DNA from: PALSA-1355 sp035496575
GTDB taxonomy: Bacteria > Planctomycetota > Planctomycetia > Pirellulales > PALSA-1355
Direction: 5' to 3'
Length of the DNA stretch: 24,226 nt
NCBI GenBank assembly: GCA_035496575.1
Contig: DATJEN010000261.1
Location: 1 to 24,226, forward strand
The notes under the pieces were generated by a model that was not told where the DNA came from, ran no database searches, and saw only the letters and a list, made by a program, of their open reading frames with translations. Position numbers and translations under genes: made by a program. Positions within the stretch are counted from its first letter, which is position 1, and every line of letters begins with the position of its first letter. Of this stretch, positions 6,567 through 14,059 are shown in pieces.

Positions 6567-8534
6567 CTAGCCAGGCGTGTCCAAGTAAGGATCTTGGCCC
6601 ATCGCTTTTTGGAGCTTCTTACGCTCCTTTTCGTGGTACATCAATACTTTGCGGTCGCGAAAATGCTTGCGCTCGGTCGTGGTCTGGGCTTTCTGAAAGA
6701 TTTTCGCCAGATGATCGAACGGCCCCGTCGAGTCTTTGCCCAACTCTTTGTAGCGGCGCTGCTCGTCGGGACCGAGTCCCAACAGCAGATCGTCCTCCAG
6801 CGACAGATAAACGCGATACGTTCCCGGATCGCCTTGGCGACCGCAACGGCCCGCCAACTGGCGGTCGATGCGGGCCGAGTCGTGCATCTCGGTCATGATC
6901 ACGTGCAAACCGCCGAGCTCCGCGACGCCTTCGGCCAGCTTGATATCCGTACCGCGGCCCGCCATGTTTGTCGAAACCGTGACTTTGCCGCGTTTTCCGG
7001 CATTGGCGACGATAACCGCTTCGGCGGCGATATGGTTCGCGTTGAGCACGTCGTGCTCGATGCCGCGCACGCGCAACAGCTCGGACAGGTTTTCGGACTT
7101 GTCAATCGAGCGCGTGCCGATCAGAACGGGCCGGCCGGTGGCGTGGATCTCGCACACTTCTTCGGTGATGGCCAGCCACTTGTCATCCGCCGTGCCAAAC
7201 ACGCGGTCGGCCAGTCGCTGGCGAATGGCGGGCCGGTTCGTGGGGATGGGCATGACGCCGAGCTTGTAGATTTTTTTCAGCTCGCGCGCCGAGGTCGAGC
7301 CCGTACCCGTCATGCCGGCCAAACGCGGATAGAGCAGGAAGTAATCCTGCACGGTGATGCGGGCCGCCTGCCCGGTTTCGACAGAGACTTCGACCCCATC
7401 CTGGCTGGCTTCGACGGCCTGATGCAGCCCTTGCCGCCACTTGCGGCCTTCGGCCATGCGGCCCGTGAACTCGTCGACGATCACGACTTCGCCGTCCTTC
7501 ACGACATACTGCCGGTCGCGAAAGAACTCGCGATCGACCTTGATGGCGCGCTCGATGTACTCATAGATGTTGAACATGCCGATCGAGTGCATGGCGTCGG
7601 GCTTGGGCAGAGTGCGCACCAGCCGGCGGCCCTCGGGCGTGAGCTCGACCTTCTTTTCTTCGTGGTCGTAGTCGTAGTCCTCGTCCTCCTCGAACTCTGG
7701 GGCGACCGAAGCTGCCCACTTGTAAGCCTCGACGGCGATGCGCTGCTCTTCGCTCGGCAGGGCGCCAATGATGAGCGGCGTGCGCGCTTCGTCGATCAAA
7801 ATACTATCCGCTTCATCGACCAGGATAAAAAAGGGCGAGCGCTGCACCGGTTTCTCGTTGTCGGCGCTGCCGCTCACGCCCAACATGCCGCCTAGAAAAT
7901 CGGTCTGGCCTTCGCCGATTTGCCGCAGCAACAGGCGGTCGCGCAGGAAATCGAAGCCAAACTCCTTGGCGGTGCCATAGGTGATGTCGCTGGCATAAGC
8001 GACGCGACGCTCGGCCTGGCTCATCTGGGTCTCGATTACTCCCACGGAGAGTCCGAGCGCTTCGTAGATGGGCCGCATCCAGTCAGCGTCGCGGCGGGCG
8101 AGATAATCGTTGACGGTCGCCAGGTGCGCGCCCTTGCCCTCCAGCGCCGCCAGATACAAAGTCAAGGTCGCGGTGAGCGTCTTGCCTTCGCCCGTTTGCA
8201 TCTCGGCGATCGAGCGATGATGCATGGCGATGCCGCCCACCAACTGCACGTCGAAGTGCCGCATATTGAGCGTCCGCCGCCCCGCCTCGCGCACCAGCGC
8301 AAAGGCCTCGGGCAAGACGTGGTCGACCGGTTCATGGCTCTTGATTCGATAGCGCAAGGACAAGCTATGCTTGCGCATGTCGTGCGTGTTGAGCTGTTGG
8401 AATTGCTCCTCGTAAGAGGCAATCTTGGGGAGCAATTCGGTCCACTGGGCGATCTTCCGCTTGGCCAGCCGCAAAGACACGGTCTGCCAGCGCGATTGAA
8501 CGGCGTCGGAGATATCTCCCAACGTGATGGACAT
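6567..8534 (-). CDS. secA: Short SecA-type translocase ATPase lacking the wing/scaffold C-terminus
   Basis: SecA drives protein export through SecYEG by ATP hydrolysis. Numbering here is from a TTG at 8558 that would add eight residues; I prefer the ATG at 8532-8534. Motor motifs are intact: Walker A QTGEGKT (121-127), TYGTAKEFGFDFLRD (193-207), Walker B VDEAD (247-251), EFTGRMAEGRKWRQGLHQAVEA (363-384), MTGT (416-419), NMAGRGTDI (531-539) and GRCGRQGDPG (570-579, Cys where Ser is usual). An acidic EDEDYDYD insert lies near 291-298. The protein ends about 25 residues into what should be the helical scaffold (RKVLMYHEKERKK). The helical wing, the rest of the scaffold and the zinc-binding tail are absent, giving about 655 residues against 830-900. 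The downstream gene is unrelated, so this is not a simple frameshift. It is probably a second SecA (SecA2-like). Confidence 0.9.
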   Translation of the reverse strand: MSITLGDISDAVQSRWQTVSLRLAKRKIAQWTELLPKIASYEEQFQQLNTHDMRKHSLSLRYRIKSHEPVDHVLPEAFALVREAGRRTLNMRHFDVQLVGGIAMHHRSIAEMQTGEGKTLTATLTLYLAALEGKGAHLATVNDYLARRDADWMRPIYEALGLSVGVIETQMSQAERRVAYASDITYGTAKEFGFDFLRDRLLLRQIGEGQTDFLGGMLGVSGSADNEKPVQRSPFFILVDEADSILIDEARTPLIIGALPSEEQRIAVEAYKWAASVAPEFEEDEDYDYDHEEKKVELTPEGRRLVRTLPKPDAMHSIGMFNIYEYIERAIKVDREFFRDRQYVVKDGEVVIVDEFTGRMAEGRKWRQGLHQAVEASQDGVEVSVETGQAARITVQDYFLLYPRLAGMTGTGSTSARELKKIYKLGVMPIPTNRPAIRQRLADRVFGTADDKWLAITEEVCEIHATGRPVLIGTRSIDKSENLSELLRVRGIEHDVLNANHIAAEAVIVANAGKRGKVTVSTNMAGRGTDIKLAEGVAELGGLHVIMTEMHDSARIDRQLAGRCGRQGDPGTYRVYLSLEDDLLLGLGPDEQRRYKELGKDSTGPFDHLAKIFQKAQTTTERKHFRDRKVLMYHEKERKKLQKAMGQDPYLDTPG

Positions 8535-8680
8535 GCCAAGGGTCCGTTTGGCCGGCAAAGCGGCAGAAAGGAGCCAGCGCGCGACAGGGCGCTCTTCCGC
8601 TATTCTAGATTACCGGCCTCGATTGAACAGCAGCGCCTAAAAGCGTCGCGGCCGCACCCGCAATTCACTGGAGGCGTCGG

Positions 8681-9625
8681 CTACCGCGTGACCGGTGCGA
8701 TCTGCGCAACCGCGTACTGTGGCGCCAAGCGATCCCCCGCCGACTTGGCCGCCGCCACCGCCCCCCGCACGGTTACCATGTCGCCGGACTTGAAAGAAGT
8801 CAGCGCGGGACTGTCGGGCAGCTTTACGCTACCACCAAACTGATCCGTGGTTCCGTCGATCGGAATGTACCTGAGCTTCCATTGCCGCATCGTCGGCGAG
8901 TACTCCAGCCGCCCACGAAGCCACGCATAGTCTGGTGCATAGCCGTATGAAGCTGGATCGATCGATTCGACAGGCTCGGCATCGGCGAAGCTGTCCGATT
9001 CGTCGACGTCTTCGGCGGCGAGGTCGTCAACCTCATTGTCGGGATCGGCATCCGCGACGGTTTCTGAAGGCCGCGCAGCAGCCGCCTTGGGTTGATGTTC
9101 GCTTGCTTCGACAACCGCCTTCTCGCTGGCCGCGACGATGCGAATCTGGTTGCCGGGGGTGCCACTGAATGCCGAACGAGCCGCTGGCGCGACGGCAACG
9201 GCCGTTGCTCGAACCGGCTCAGCGGCGCGCGTTGGTTCGCGGTAGGCGGCCGTTTGGATTCCGTAGTTACCCGCGGCCGGCGGCCGGCCCGTCGAGCTTT
9301 GATTGTATTGGAAGGAACCGCCTGGCGGCGAATACTTGTCCCGCGGCGGAGCGACTGCCGGCGGTGGTGCCACAATCGGCGCGGCAACGGGTGGCGCAAC
9401 GATCGGCGCGGGACTGACCATCGGGGCCGCAGCGCCCGGCGGAGGCACGACGGCGGGCTGCGGAACCACGCCCGGCGAGAACGATTCGCCCGGCACGACG
9501 ACGGCCGGGGCGGCGGTCGCCGGAGGAGCGACCGTGGTTCGCATAAACGGATTGGTGGCCGGTTGCGACGAACGGCAGCCAACCAGCGCGATCACCGCAC
9601 AAAGCGCCACCGCAAGCCACTTCAT
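8681..9625 (-). CDS. Pro/Ala-rich lipoprotein with conserved C-terminal domain
   Basis: This is a predicted lipoprotein of unknown function, 314 aa. A signal peptide ends in the lipobox LVGC, with lipidated Cys17. Residues 33-96 are a Pro/Ala/Val-rich extended region containing repeated VAPP/APIV units. Residues 185-222 are acidic (Asp/Glu-rich). The last 90 residues form the only globular-looking part, with the sequence YAWLRGRLEYSPTMRQWKLR (233-252), an IPIDG turn, and a beta-rich end (SGDMVTVRGAV) that could be an OB-like fold. I believe this C-terminal domain recurs in planctomycetes, from memory only. The start is supported by a perfect Shine-Dalgarno AAGGAG at 9632-9637, six bases upstream. 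It lies on the cell surface or in the periplasm, anchored by lipid. Confidence 0.85.
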   Translation of the reverse strand: MKWLAVALCAVIALVGCRSSQPATNPFMRTTVAPPATAAPAVVVPGESFSPGVVPQPAVVPPPGAAAPMVSPAPIVAPPVAAPIVAPPPAVAPPRDKYSPPGGSFQYNQSSTGRPPAAGNYGIQTAAYREPTRAAEPVRATAVAVAPAARSAFSGTPGNQIRIVAASEKAVVEASEHQPKAAAARPSETVADADPDNEVDDLAAEDVDESDSFADAEPVESIDPASYGYAPDYAWLRGRLEYSPTMRQWKLRYIPIDGTTDQFGGSVKLPDSPALTSFKSGDMVTVRGAVAAAKSAGDRLAPQYAVAQIAPVTR

Positions 9626-9765
9626 GATGATCTCCTTTTGCCCGCTTGCAGATGTCCGACCGCAGCGCCGCCGAAAGAGCGCTACGCATCCCGCAAAGAA
9701 CTATACGGGCCGATCTCGTTCAGCAAACTGAATTGAAGCTTGGAAGTGCCGCGAAGCTCTAGTTC

Positions 9766-9783
9766 GGGCGCGCGCACGCGCCC
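9766..9783. other. GC-only hairpin in the intergenic region 9626-9885
   Basis: GGGCGCG (9766-9772) and CGCGCCC (9777-9783) form a perfect 7-bp stem with a 4-base loop. No T-tract follows on either strand, so it is not a canonical Rho-independent terminator. It lies downstream of the Tyr/Pro-rich gene and upstream of the lipoprotein gene, both on the minus strand, and may slow or end transcription between them. I see nothing else in this 260-base gap apart from the lipoprotein ribosome binding site. Confidence 0.45.
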
Positions 9784-9885
9784 CAAAAGCCGCGGGGGCG
9801 ATAGGATAGCGAGTTGCACCGGCCCAGCAAGAGCGGTTTAGGCGCGGTGGACAGCCAGCGCTGATGGCAGTCGAGGTTGGGCTAC

Positions 9886-10308
9886 TTATTCAGACGCAGC
9901 TTCTCGCCGCTCTGCCAGAGAATCGACGCCAGCTTGCCGTGCTTGCACGTAGGGGTTGTAGTACGTGCGCGGTTGTGAAGCCATGCGGTCGACGCTGGGT
10001 CGCGGCTTCTCGCGGCTGGGGACGTACGGGTTGCGGTACTCGGCGGCCTCCGTTGGACGAGGCAGCTCTGGAGTCATCGTGCCCGGCGGATAGGCGAAGG
10101 GGCTATAGCCATACGGGCGCGCTACCGGATAGCTGTAATACACCGGCGGATAGAGGGCATAGTAGGGAATGCGCGGCTGATTCCAATCGTAGTTGAAGTA
10201 GCCTAAGCCGTACGGGCCTGGACCCCATCCGACTTGCGCCTGCGCGGTCGTGGCAATCGTGCCGACCAACAACAATGCACCGAGTACGAGCGCTGACAGC
10301 CGAGACAT
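9886..10308 (-). CDS. Small secreted Tyr/Pro-rich protein
   Basis: This is a predicted exported protein of 140 aa and unknown function. A clear signal peptide (hydrophobic core LSALVLGALLLVGTIATT) ends in AQAQ near residue 25. The mature part is dominated by Tyr, Pro, Gly and Arg, with segments such as YYALYPPVYYSYPVARPYG and a later NPYVPSRE / NPYVQARQ pair, so NPYV occurs twice. No cysteine and no predicted fold are evident. It could be a structural or wall-associated protein. An AAGGGGG sequence five bases before the ATG is a good ribosome binding site. Similar small proteins are, to my recollection, common in Pirellulales. Confidence 0.8.
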   Translation of the reverse strand: MSRLSALVLGALLLVGTIATTAQAQVGWGPGPYGLGYFNYDWNQPRIPYYALYPPVYYSYPVARPYGYSPFAYPPGTMTPELPRPTEAAEYRNPYVPSREKPRPSVDRMASQPRTYYNPYVQARQAGVDSLAERREAASE

Positions 10309-10405
10309 GCGAACCCCCTTAGCCTTAAAACCACGAAAGATGCGTAGCTATCAGCAGGCTATTTACAGGGTGGTCCGCTCGCAACCATAAAATGGCTTGT
10401 GACGG

Positions 10406-10621
10406 TTATTGGGCGGTTTTCGCCTCGTTTTCTGGCATATCTTCGAGGTTCGGCAGCACGTAGGGCTTGTCGGCGCCCTCCACCTTGGGAAGCTTGTAGA
10501 TCACTTCGCCGTAGGTCGCGGGGTCGAGCTCGGGGCGACAGCCCGAGACAATTGCGAAACTGGCCAGCAGTCCGCCGCACACTGCACGACGGAAGCCCAA
10601 AGGTTTTGAAAGTGGGTGCAT
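10406..10621 (-). CDS. Small lipoprotein, 71 aa
   Basis: This is a predicted lipoprotein of unknown function. A twin-Arg-containing n-region (GFRR) is followed by a hydrophobic core and the lipobox IVSGC. The mature part is only about 43 residues, with the segments ELDPATYGEVIYKLPKVEG and ADKPYVLPNLEDMPENE. The ATG (10619-10621) shares bases with the ATG of the divergent queG (10620-10622). An upstream TTG (10639) would add six residues, and a downstream TTG near 10600 would also leave a good signal peptide, so the start is uncertain. No Shine-Dalgarno sequence is seen at any of them. The conserved-looking mature sequence and clean lipobox make a real gene likely despite the size. Confidence 0.72.
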   Translation of the reverse strand: MHPLSKPLGFRRAVCGGLLASFAIVSGCRPELDPATYGEVIYKLPKVEGADKPYVLPNLEDMPENEAKTAQ

Positions 10622-11753
10622 GGGTTCAACCGTTCTCAATCAGTCACTGACGCAATCGATCAAAGCGGCCGCCGAGCAGCTTGGTTTCGCGCTGTTAGGC
10701 GTGTGTCCGGCCGTCCAGCCGCGGGGGCTGGCGCGCTTTGACGAGTGGTTGACGGCTGGCTACGCGGGCGAGATGCGCTATCTGCCCGAGCGCCGCGAGG
10801 CGTACTCCCACCCCAACTCGATTCTGTCCGGGGTTTGCAGCATTGTGATGCTCGCAATGGATTATCGTACCCTCGAGCCGAGCGCGCCTCAATCGGGGCG
10901 CGGCCGAGTCTCTCGATATGCGTGGGGTGTCGACTACCACGCGCTCGTTCACGACAGGCTCGAGTCGCTGTGCGGCAAATCGCGCGAGCTCTGCCCGCCA
11001 GCCGCGGTACGCGGCGTGGTCGATACGGCGCCGCTGCTGGAGCGCGAGTTTGCCGAGCTGGCCGGGTTGGGATGGATCGGAAAGAACACACTGCTGTTGA
11101 ACACGAAGCGCGGCAGTTGGTTTTTTTTGGCCGCGCTGCTCACGGATCAACTTCTGGTCTATGACACACCGCATGAGCAAGACCATTGTGGCACTTGCCG
11201 CGCTTGCTTGGATGCGTGCCCAACGCAAGCGTTTGCAGCGCCGGGCGTTCTCGATGCGCGGCGCTGCATCAGCTATTTGACCATCGAATTGCGGAGCCAA
11301 ATTCCGCGCGAGCTGCGGCCCGGAATCGGCGACTGGCTGTTCGGCTGCGACGTCTGTCAGGACGTTTGCCCGTGGAACCACCGCGCGCCCGAATCGCGGG
11401 AAAGCGCGTTTCAGCCGATTGACGGCGAGACGAGCCTGTCGTTAGCCGGGCTGTTCGAGATGGACCAGGCCGCTTTCCGCGCGCGGTTTCGCCACACGCC
11501 GTTATGGCGGAGCAAACGTCGAGGACTGTTGCGCAACGCCGCGATCGTGCTGGGTAACCAGCGCGACCCGGCCAGCCTTCCGACGCTGGTCCGCGCTTTG
11601 GCCGATGAGGAGCCGCTGGTCCGCGGCGCCGCTGCCTGGGCCTTGGGACAATTGGCCAGCGAACCTGCCCGCGATGCGCTGCGCGCCCGCAAACCGGCCG
11701 AACACGACGCTGACGTGCGGGCCGAAATTGAATGGGCGCTGGCGGACGCCTAA
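10620..11753 (+). CDS. queG: Epoxyqueuosine reductase QueG
   Basis: QueG carries out the last step of queuosine synthesis, reducing epoxyqueuosine to queuosine in tRNA with cobalamin and two [4Fe-4S] clusters. The 377-aa product has the QueG signature VDTAPLLEREFAELAGLGWIGKNTLL (134-159). Its cluster motifs are Cys190-X2-Cys193-X2-Cys196-X3-Cys200 and Cys243-X2-Cys246-X3-Cys250, the latter followed by PWN. The C-terminus (about 270-377) holds HEAT-like helices (LRNAAIVLGNQ, VRGAAAWALGQLA), as in full-length QueG. The N-terminal spacing to the IKAAAEQLGF helix matches the family and supports the ATG at 10620. The stop TAA overlaps the TAG of the convergent dus gene by four bases (11750-11753). 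Confidence 0.96.
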   Translation: MGSTVLNQSLTQSIKAAAEQLGFALLGVCPAVQPRGLARFDEWLTAGYAGEMRYLPERREAYSHPNSILSGVCSIVMLAMDYRTLEPSAPQSGRGRVSRYAWGVDYHALVHDRLESLCGKSRELCPPAAVRGVVDTAPLLEREFAELAGLGWIGKNTLLLNTKRGSWFFLAALLTDQLLVYDTPHEQDHCGTCRACLDACPTQAFAAPGVLDARRCISYLTIELRSQIPRELRPGIGDWLFGCDVCQDVCPWNHRAPESRESAFQPIDGETSLSLAGLFEMDQAAFRARFRHTPLWRSKRRGLLRNAAIVLGNQRDPASLPTLVRALADEEPLVRGAAAWALGQLASEPARDALRARKPAEHDADVRAEIEWALADA

Positions 11754-12814
11754 TGTGCCGCGGCCGGCTCGCATTCCTGCAAGTCGTCGCCGTGAAGCGG
11801 TGGACGGCGGCCCGGGGCGTCTTCGGCGTACCAGCTCTCCAGCACGCTCATCCACTCGCCGGGTCGGGTGACGGCCACGAAAGCGTCGCGCACCTGCTGA
11901 GACTGTGGATGAAGCTGCGCGTACTTGATGCCGAATTTTCGCATCTGCCGGCCGCAATGCTGCGGGCCATACAGGATTTCAGAAAGGCAGTAATGCTCCG
12001 CGATCACCTCGCGCTGTTCCAGCACGCTGGGCGGGTCGGGAAGTGGCAGGCCCGCCGCCAGGGCCCGCGCCTCGCGAAAAATCCATGGATTGCCGATCGC
12101 GCCGCGGGCGGCGGTGACTCCATCGATGCCGGTTTCGCGGATCATGGCCAAGCAGGCCTCGGCGGTGAACAAGTCACCGCTGCCGAGCACGGTTCGATTG
12201 CCGGCGTGTGCTTTCACTTCGCGCAGAAATTCCCAGCGGCTGGGCCCAACGTATTTCTGGACGACCGTTCGGCCGTGGACCGTGATCGCCGCCACGCCGC
12301 GCGCAAAGGCGCCGTCGAAAATCTCGTAGAAGTTGTCGCGGCTCTGGGACGTGTCATCCAGCCCGCGGCGCATCTTAACCGTGACCGGAATGTGCGCAGG
12401 CACCGCCTCTCGCACGCGCTCCACGATTTCCAGGGCCGTGGCGGGCTGCCCCAGCAAATAACCCCCTCGATGCCGGCCGAGGACTTTCTTCACGGGACAG
12501 CCGAAGTTGATATCCACCACGTCGAAGCCCGCGGCCACGAGTTGCCGCGCGGCGGGCGGAAAGTCGTTCGGATCCGCGCCCATCAACTGAGCGCCTACCG
12601 GGTGCTCCTCGTCCGTCACGCGCATGTAGCGGCGCGCCTTCGCGCCCTTCGTGACCTCGTTGACAAACCGGTCAAGCATCACTTCGCACAGCGTGTACGA
12701 CGCGCCCAGCCGGCGCGCGATGACGCGCATCGCCCAGTCGCTATAGCCCGACAGGGCGGCTTGCACGACAGGAAACCCAAGCTCAAGTGGGCCGATGCGA
12801 AGAGGAGAAATCAT
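11750..12814 (-). CDS. tRNA-dihydrouridine synthase family protein (second, divergent)
   Basis: This is a second FMN-dependent dihydrouridine synthase-like enzyme of 354 aa. It keeps the conserved cysteine in DINFGCPVKKV (Cys106), HGRTV (180-184), the glycine-rich GSGDLFTAEA (211-220) and ARGAIGNPWIF (236-246). It differs at the FMN-site start, where QAALSGYSDWAMR replaces the usual APMAGxT motif. The segment VTKGAKARRYM (54-64) and the tail after 330 are also unlike the first Dus. The ATG is at 12812-12814 with no clear Shine-Dalgarno sequence. It is convergent and overlapping with queG, and lies 114 bases downstream of a methyltransferase gene on the same strand. Substrate position in tRNA cannot be told from the sequence. 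Confidence 0.9.
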   Translation of the reverse strand: MISPLRIGPLELGFPVVQAALSGYSDWAMRVIARRLGASYTLCEVMLDRFVNEVTKGAKARRYMRVTDEEHPVGAQLMGADPNDFPPAARQLVAAGFDVVDINFGCPVKKVLGRHRGGYLLGQPATALEIVERVREAVPAHIPVTVKMRRGLDDTSQSRDNFYEIFDGAFARGVAAITVHGRTVVQKYVGPSRWEFLREVKAHAGNRTVLGSGDLFTAEACLAMIRETGIDGVTAARGAIGNPWIFREARALAAGLPLPDPPSVLEQREVIAEHYCLSEILYGPQHCGRQMRKFGIKYAQLHPQSQQVRDAFVAVTRPGEWMSVLESWYAEDAPGRRPPLHGDDLQECEPAAAH

Positions 12815-12928
12815 CCGCTAGTCTCGTGACAAAAACCATCGAGCAACCGCGAATGATTTTAGCAGAGCACAGCCCGAGCGCCAGGCTCCCCAGCAGATCT
12901 TACGAGCCGAGCGTGATCCGAACTCCAG

Positions 12929-13804
12929 CTACTTGGTCGCGTAATAGCGCAGGCTGGGGTGATGCGGTGTGCACTCTTCGCGCGGCTCGACCCCAATCAC
13001 CTTCGTTCCCAAGCGGCGCAGATGAAGCATGACTCTCCACCGCGGGATGGTGTGGGTCTCGGCGATAGGAACCGCCGAAATATCTGACGGACTCGCGTCC
13101 AAGCGGAGTGACTCAACACTCAGCCGCGGCGGCGAATAGGTGTAACGCGGGTACGTGATGCTTGAGTAGTCAAATCCGCGCCTCGGCCGTTTGGGCGGTG
13201 GCGTGATGACGTCGTACGCACAATGAGCCAGACGCTCGACGGGGTCCCAAAACCAATGCTGCGGCGTCGCGGCCGCCACGGTAGCCGGCTGGGGCGAGTA
13301 GTGCGTCGGCTGCTGGAACAGCAGCAAGCCACCGGGAGCGAGCACGCGAACCAGCTCGGCCAGATATCGCTTGGCGTAGTCGGCCCGCATGTGCTGAAAG
13401 ACCAACAGCGATAAGACCAAATCAAACTGGTTGCTTTCGAACTGGCTCAAATCGTCGCGCGCGTTCACATGAAAGGCGCAGCGGTCTCCATACGGGTTAA
13501 ATGCCCTGGCCTGACGAATCATGGCCGGAGCGATGTCGACTCCGTCCACGTGATCGAAGTAAACGGCCAGTGCTTGCGACAACCGCCCGACACCGCAACC
13601 GAAGTCGAGCGCACGGCCGCGCCTGAGCGGGAAAGGCAGGTGGCAAGTTTTGTGCAACACGTGGACGATGTCCGCGCGGCCCGTTTCAAAGAAGGCGCGC
13701 GCATCCCAGCGGTTGTGCTCGCAGCCGGGCTTCATGAGCACGGCCCACATGGGGTCCAGCTCGGCAAGGCCGTTCCAGGTATTGGCAAGGTGTTCGAGAT
13801 ACAT
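12929..13804 (-). CDS. SAM-dependent class I methyltransferase
   Basis: This is a predicted methyltransferase of 291 aa whose acceptor is unknown. Motif I is ALDFGCGVGRLSQAL (65-79), followed by the acidic post-I strand VDGVDIAPAMI (86-96), a FDLVLSLLVFQHM strand (motif IV region) and LVRVLAPGGLLLFQQP (motif VI region). This is the typical Rossmann-like Methyltransf_11/25 fold. The N-terminal segment (WNGLAELDPMWAVL) and the C-terminal 90 residues, rich in Pro, Arg and Tyr, are not assigned. The frame is open upstream to 13981, but that part has no protein-like character, so the ATG at 13802-13804 is chosen. The gene diverges from a glycosyltransferase across a 255-base gap, hinting at polysaccharide or secondary-metabolite modification without proving it. 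Confidence 0.85.
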   Translation of the reverse strand: MYLEHLANTWNGLAELDPMWAVLMKPGCEHNRWDARAFFETGRADIVHVLHKTCHLPFPLRRGRALDFGCGVGRLSQALAVYFDHVDGVDIAPAMIRQARAFNPYGDRCAFHVNARDDLSQFESNQFDLVLSLLVFQHMRADYAKRYLAELVRVLAPGGLLLFQQPTHYSPQPATVAAATPQHWFWDPVERLAHCAYDVITPPPKRPRRGFDYSSITYPRYTYSPPRLSVESLRLDASPSDISAVPIAETHTIPRWRVMLHLRRLGTKVIGVEPREECTPHHPSLRYYATK

Positions 13805-14059
13805 GCGTGTGCGCTGCCTGCTGGTGTGGAGGAGGGCTGCACATGCTAAGTCGGCGAGGCATCCTGGCTCAAGGTCACTCTCGCGACGCGTCGTACGGCC
13901 ACCTGGGCGCCAGGCGGTCGCCGATTGCTGGGCGGGGCGCGCGAGGCTGGTTTTTAACGCGCTAGTCGCATAGGCTTTCAAGCACGGCTACCGCTGCTAG
14001 CAATCCGCTTGATCGGATTGGACCAGAGCCGAAATTCCGCCCCACCGACTTAACTGCCC

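Noticed and set aside
6204..7895. Plus-strand open frame of 563 codons
   Set aside because: It is antisense to secA and the following gene, and reads as the reverse complement of conserved SecA motifs.
9766..9783. Rho-independent terminator
   Set aside because: The hairpin is perfect, but no T-run follows on either strand, so it is listed only as a hairpin.
11732..12829. Plus-strand open frame of 365 codons
   Set aside because: It is the complement of the second dus gene over its whole length.
13805..13981. N-terminal extension of the methyltransferase
   Set aside because: The extra 59 codons are open by chance. They have no similarity to the family and would end in the divergent intergenic region.
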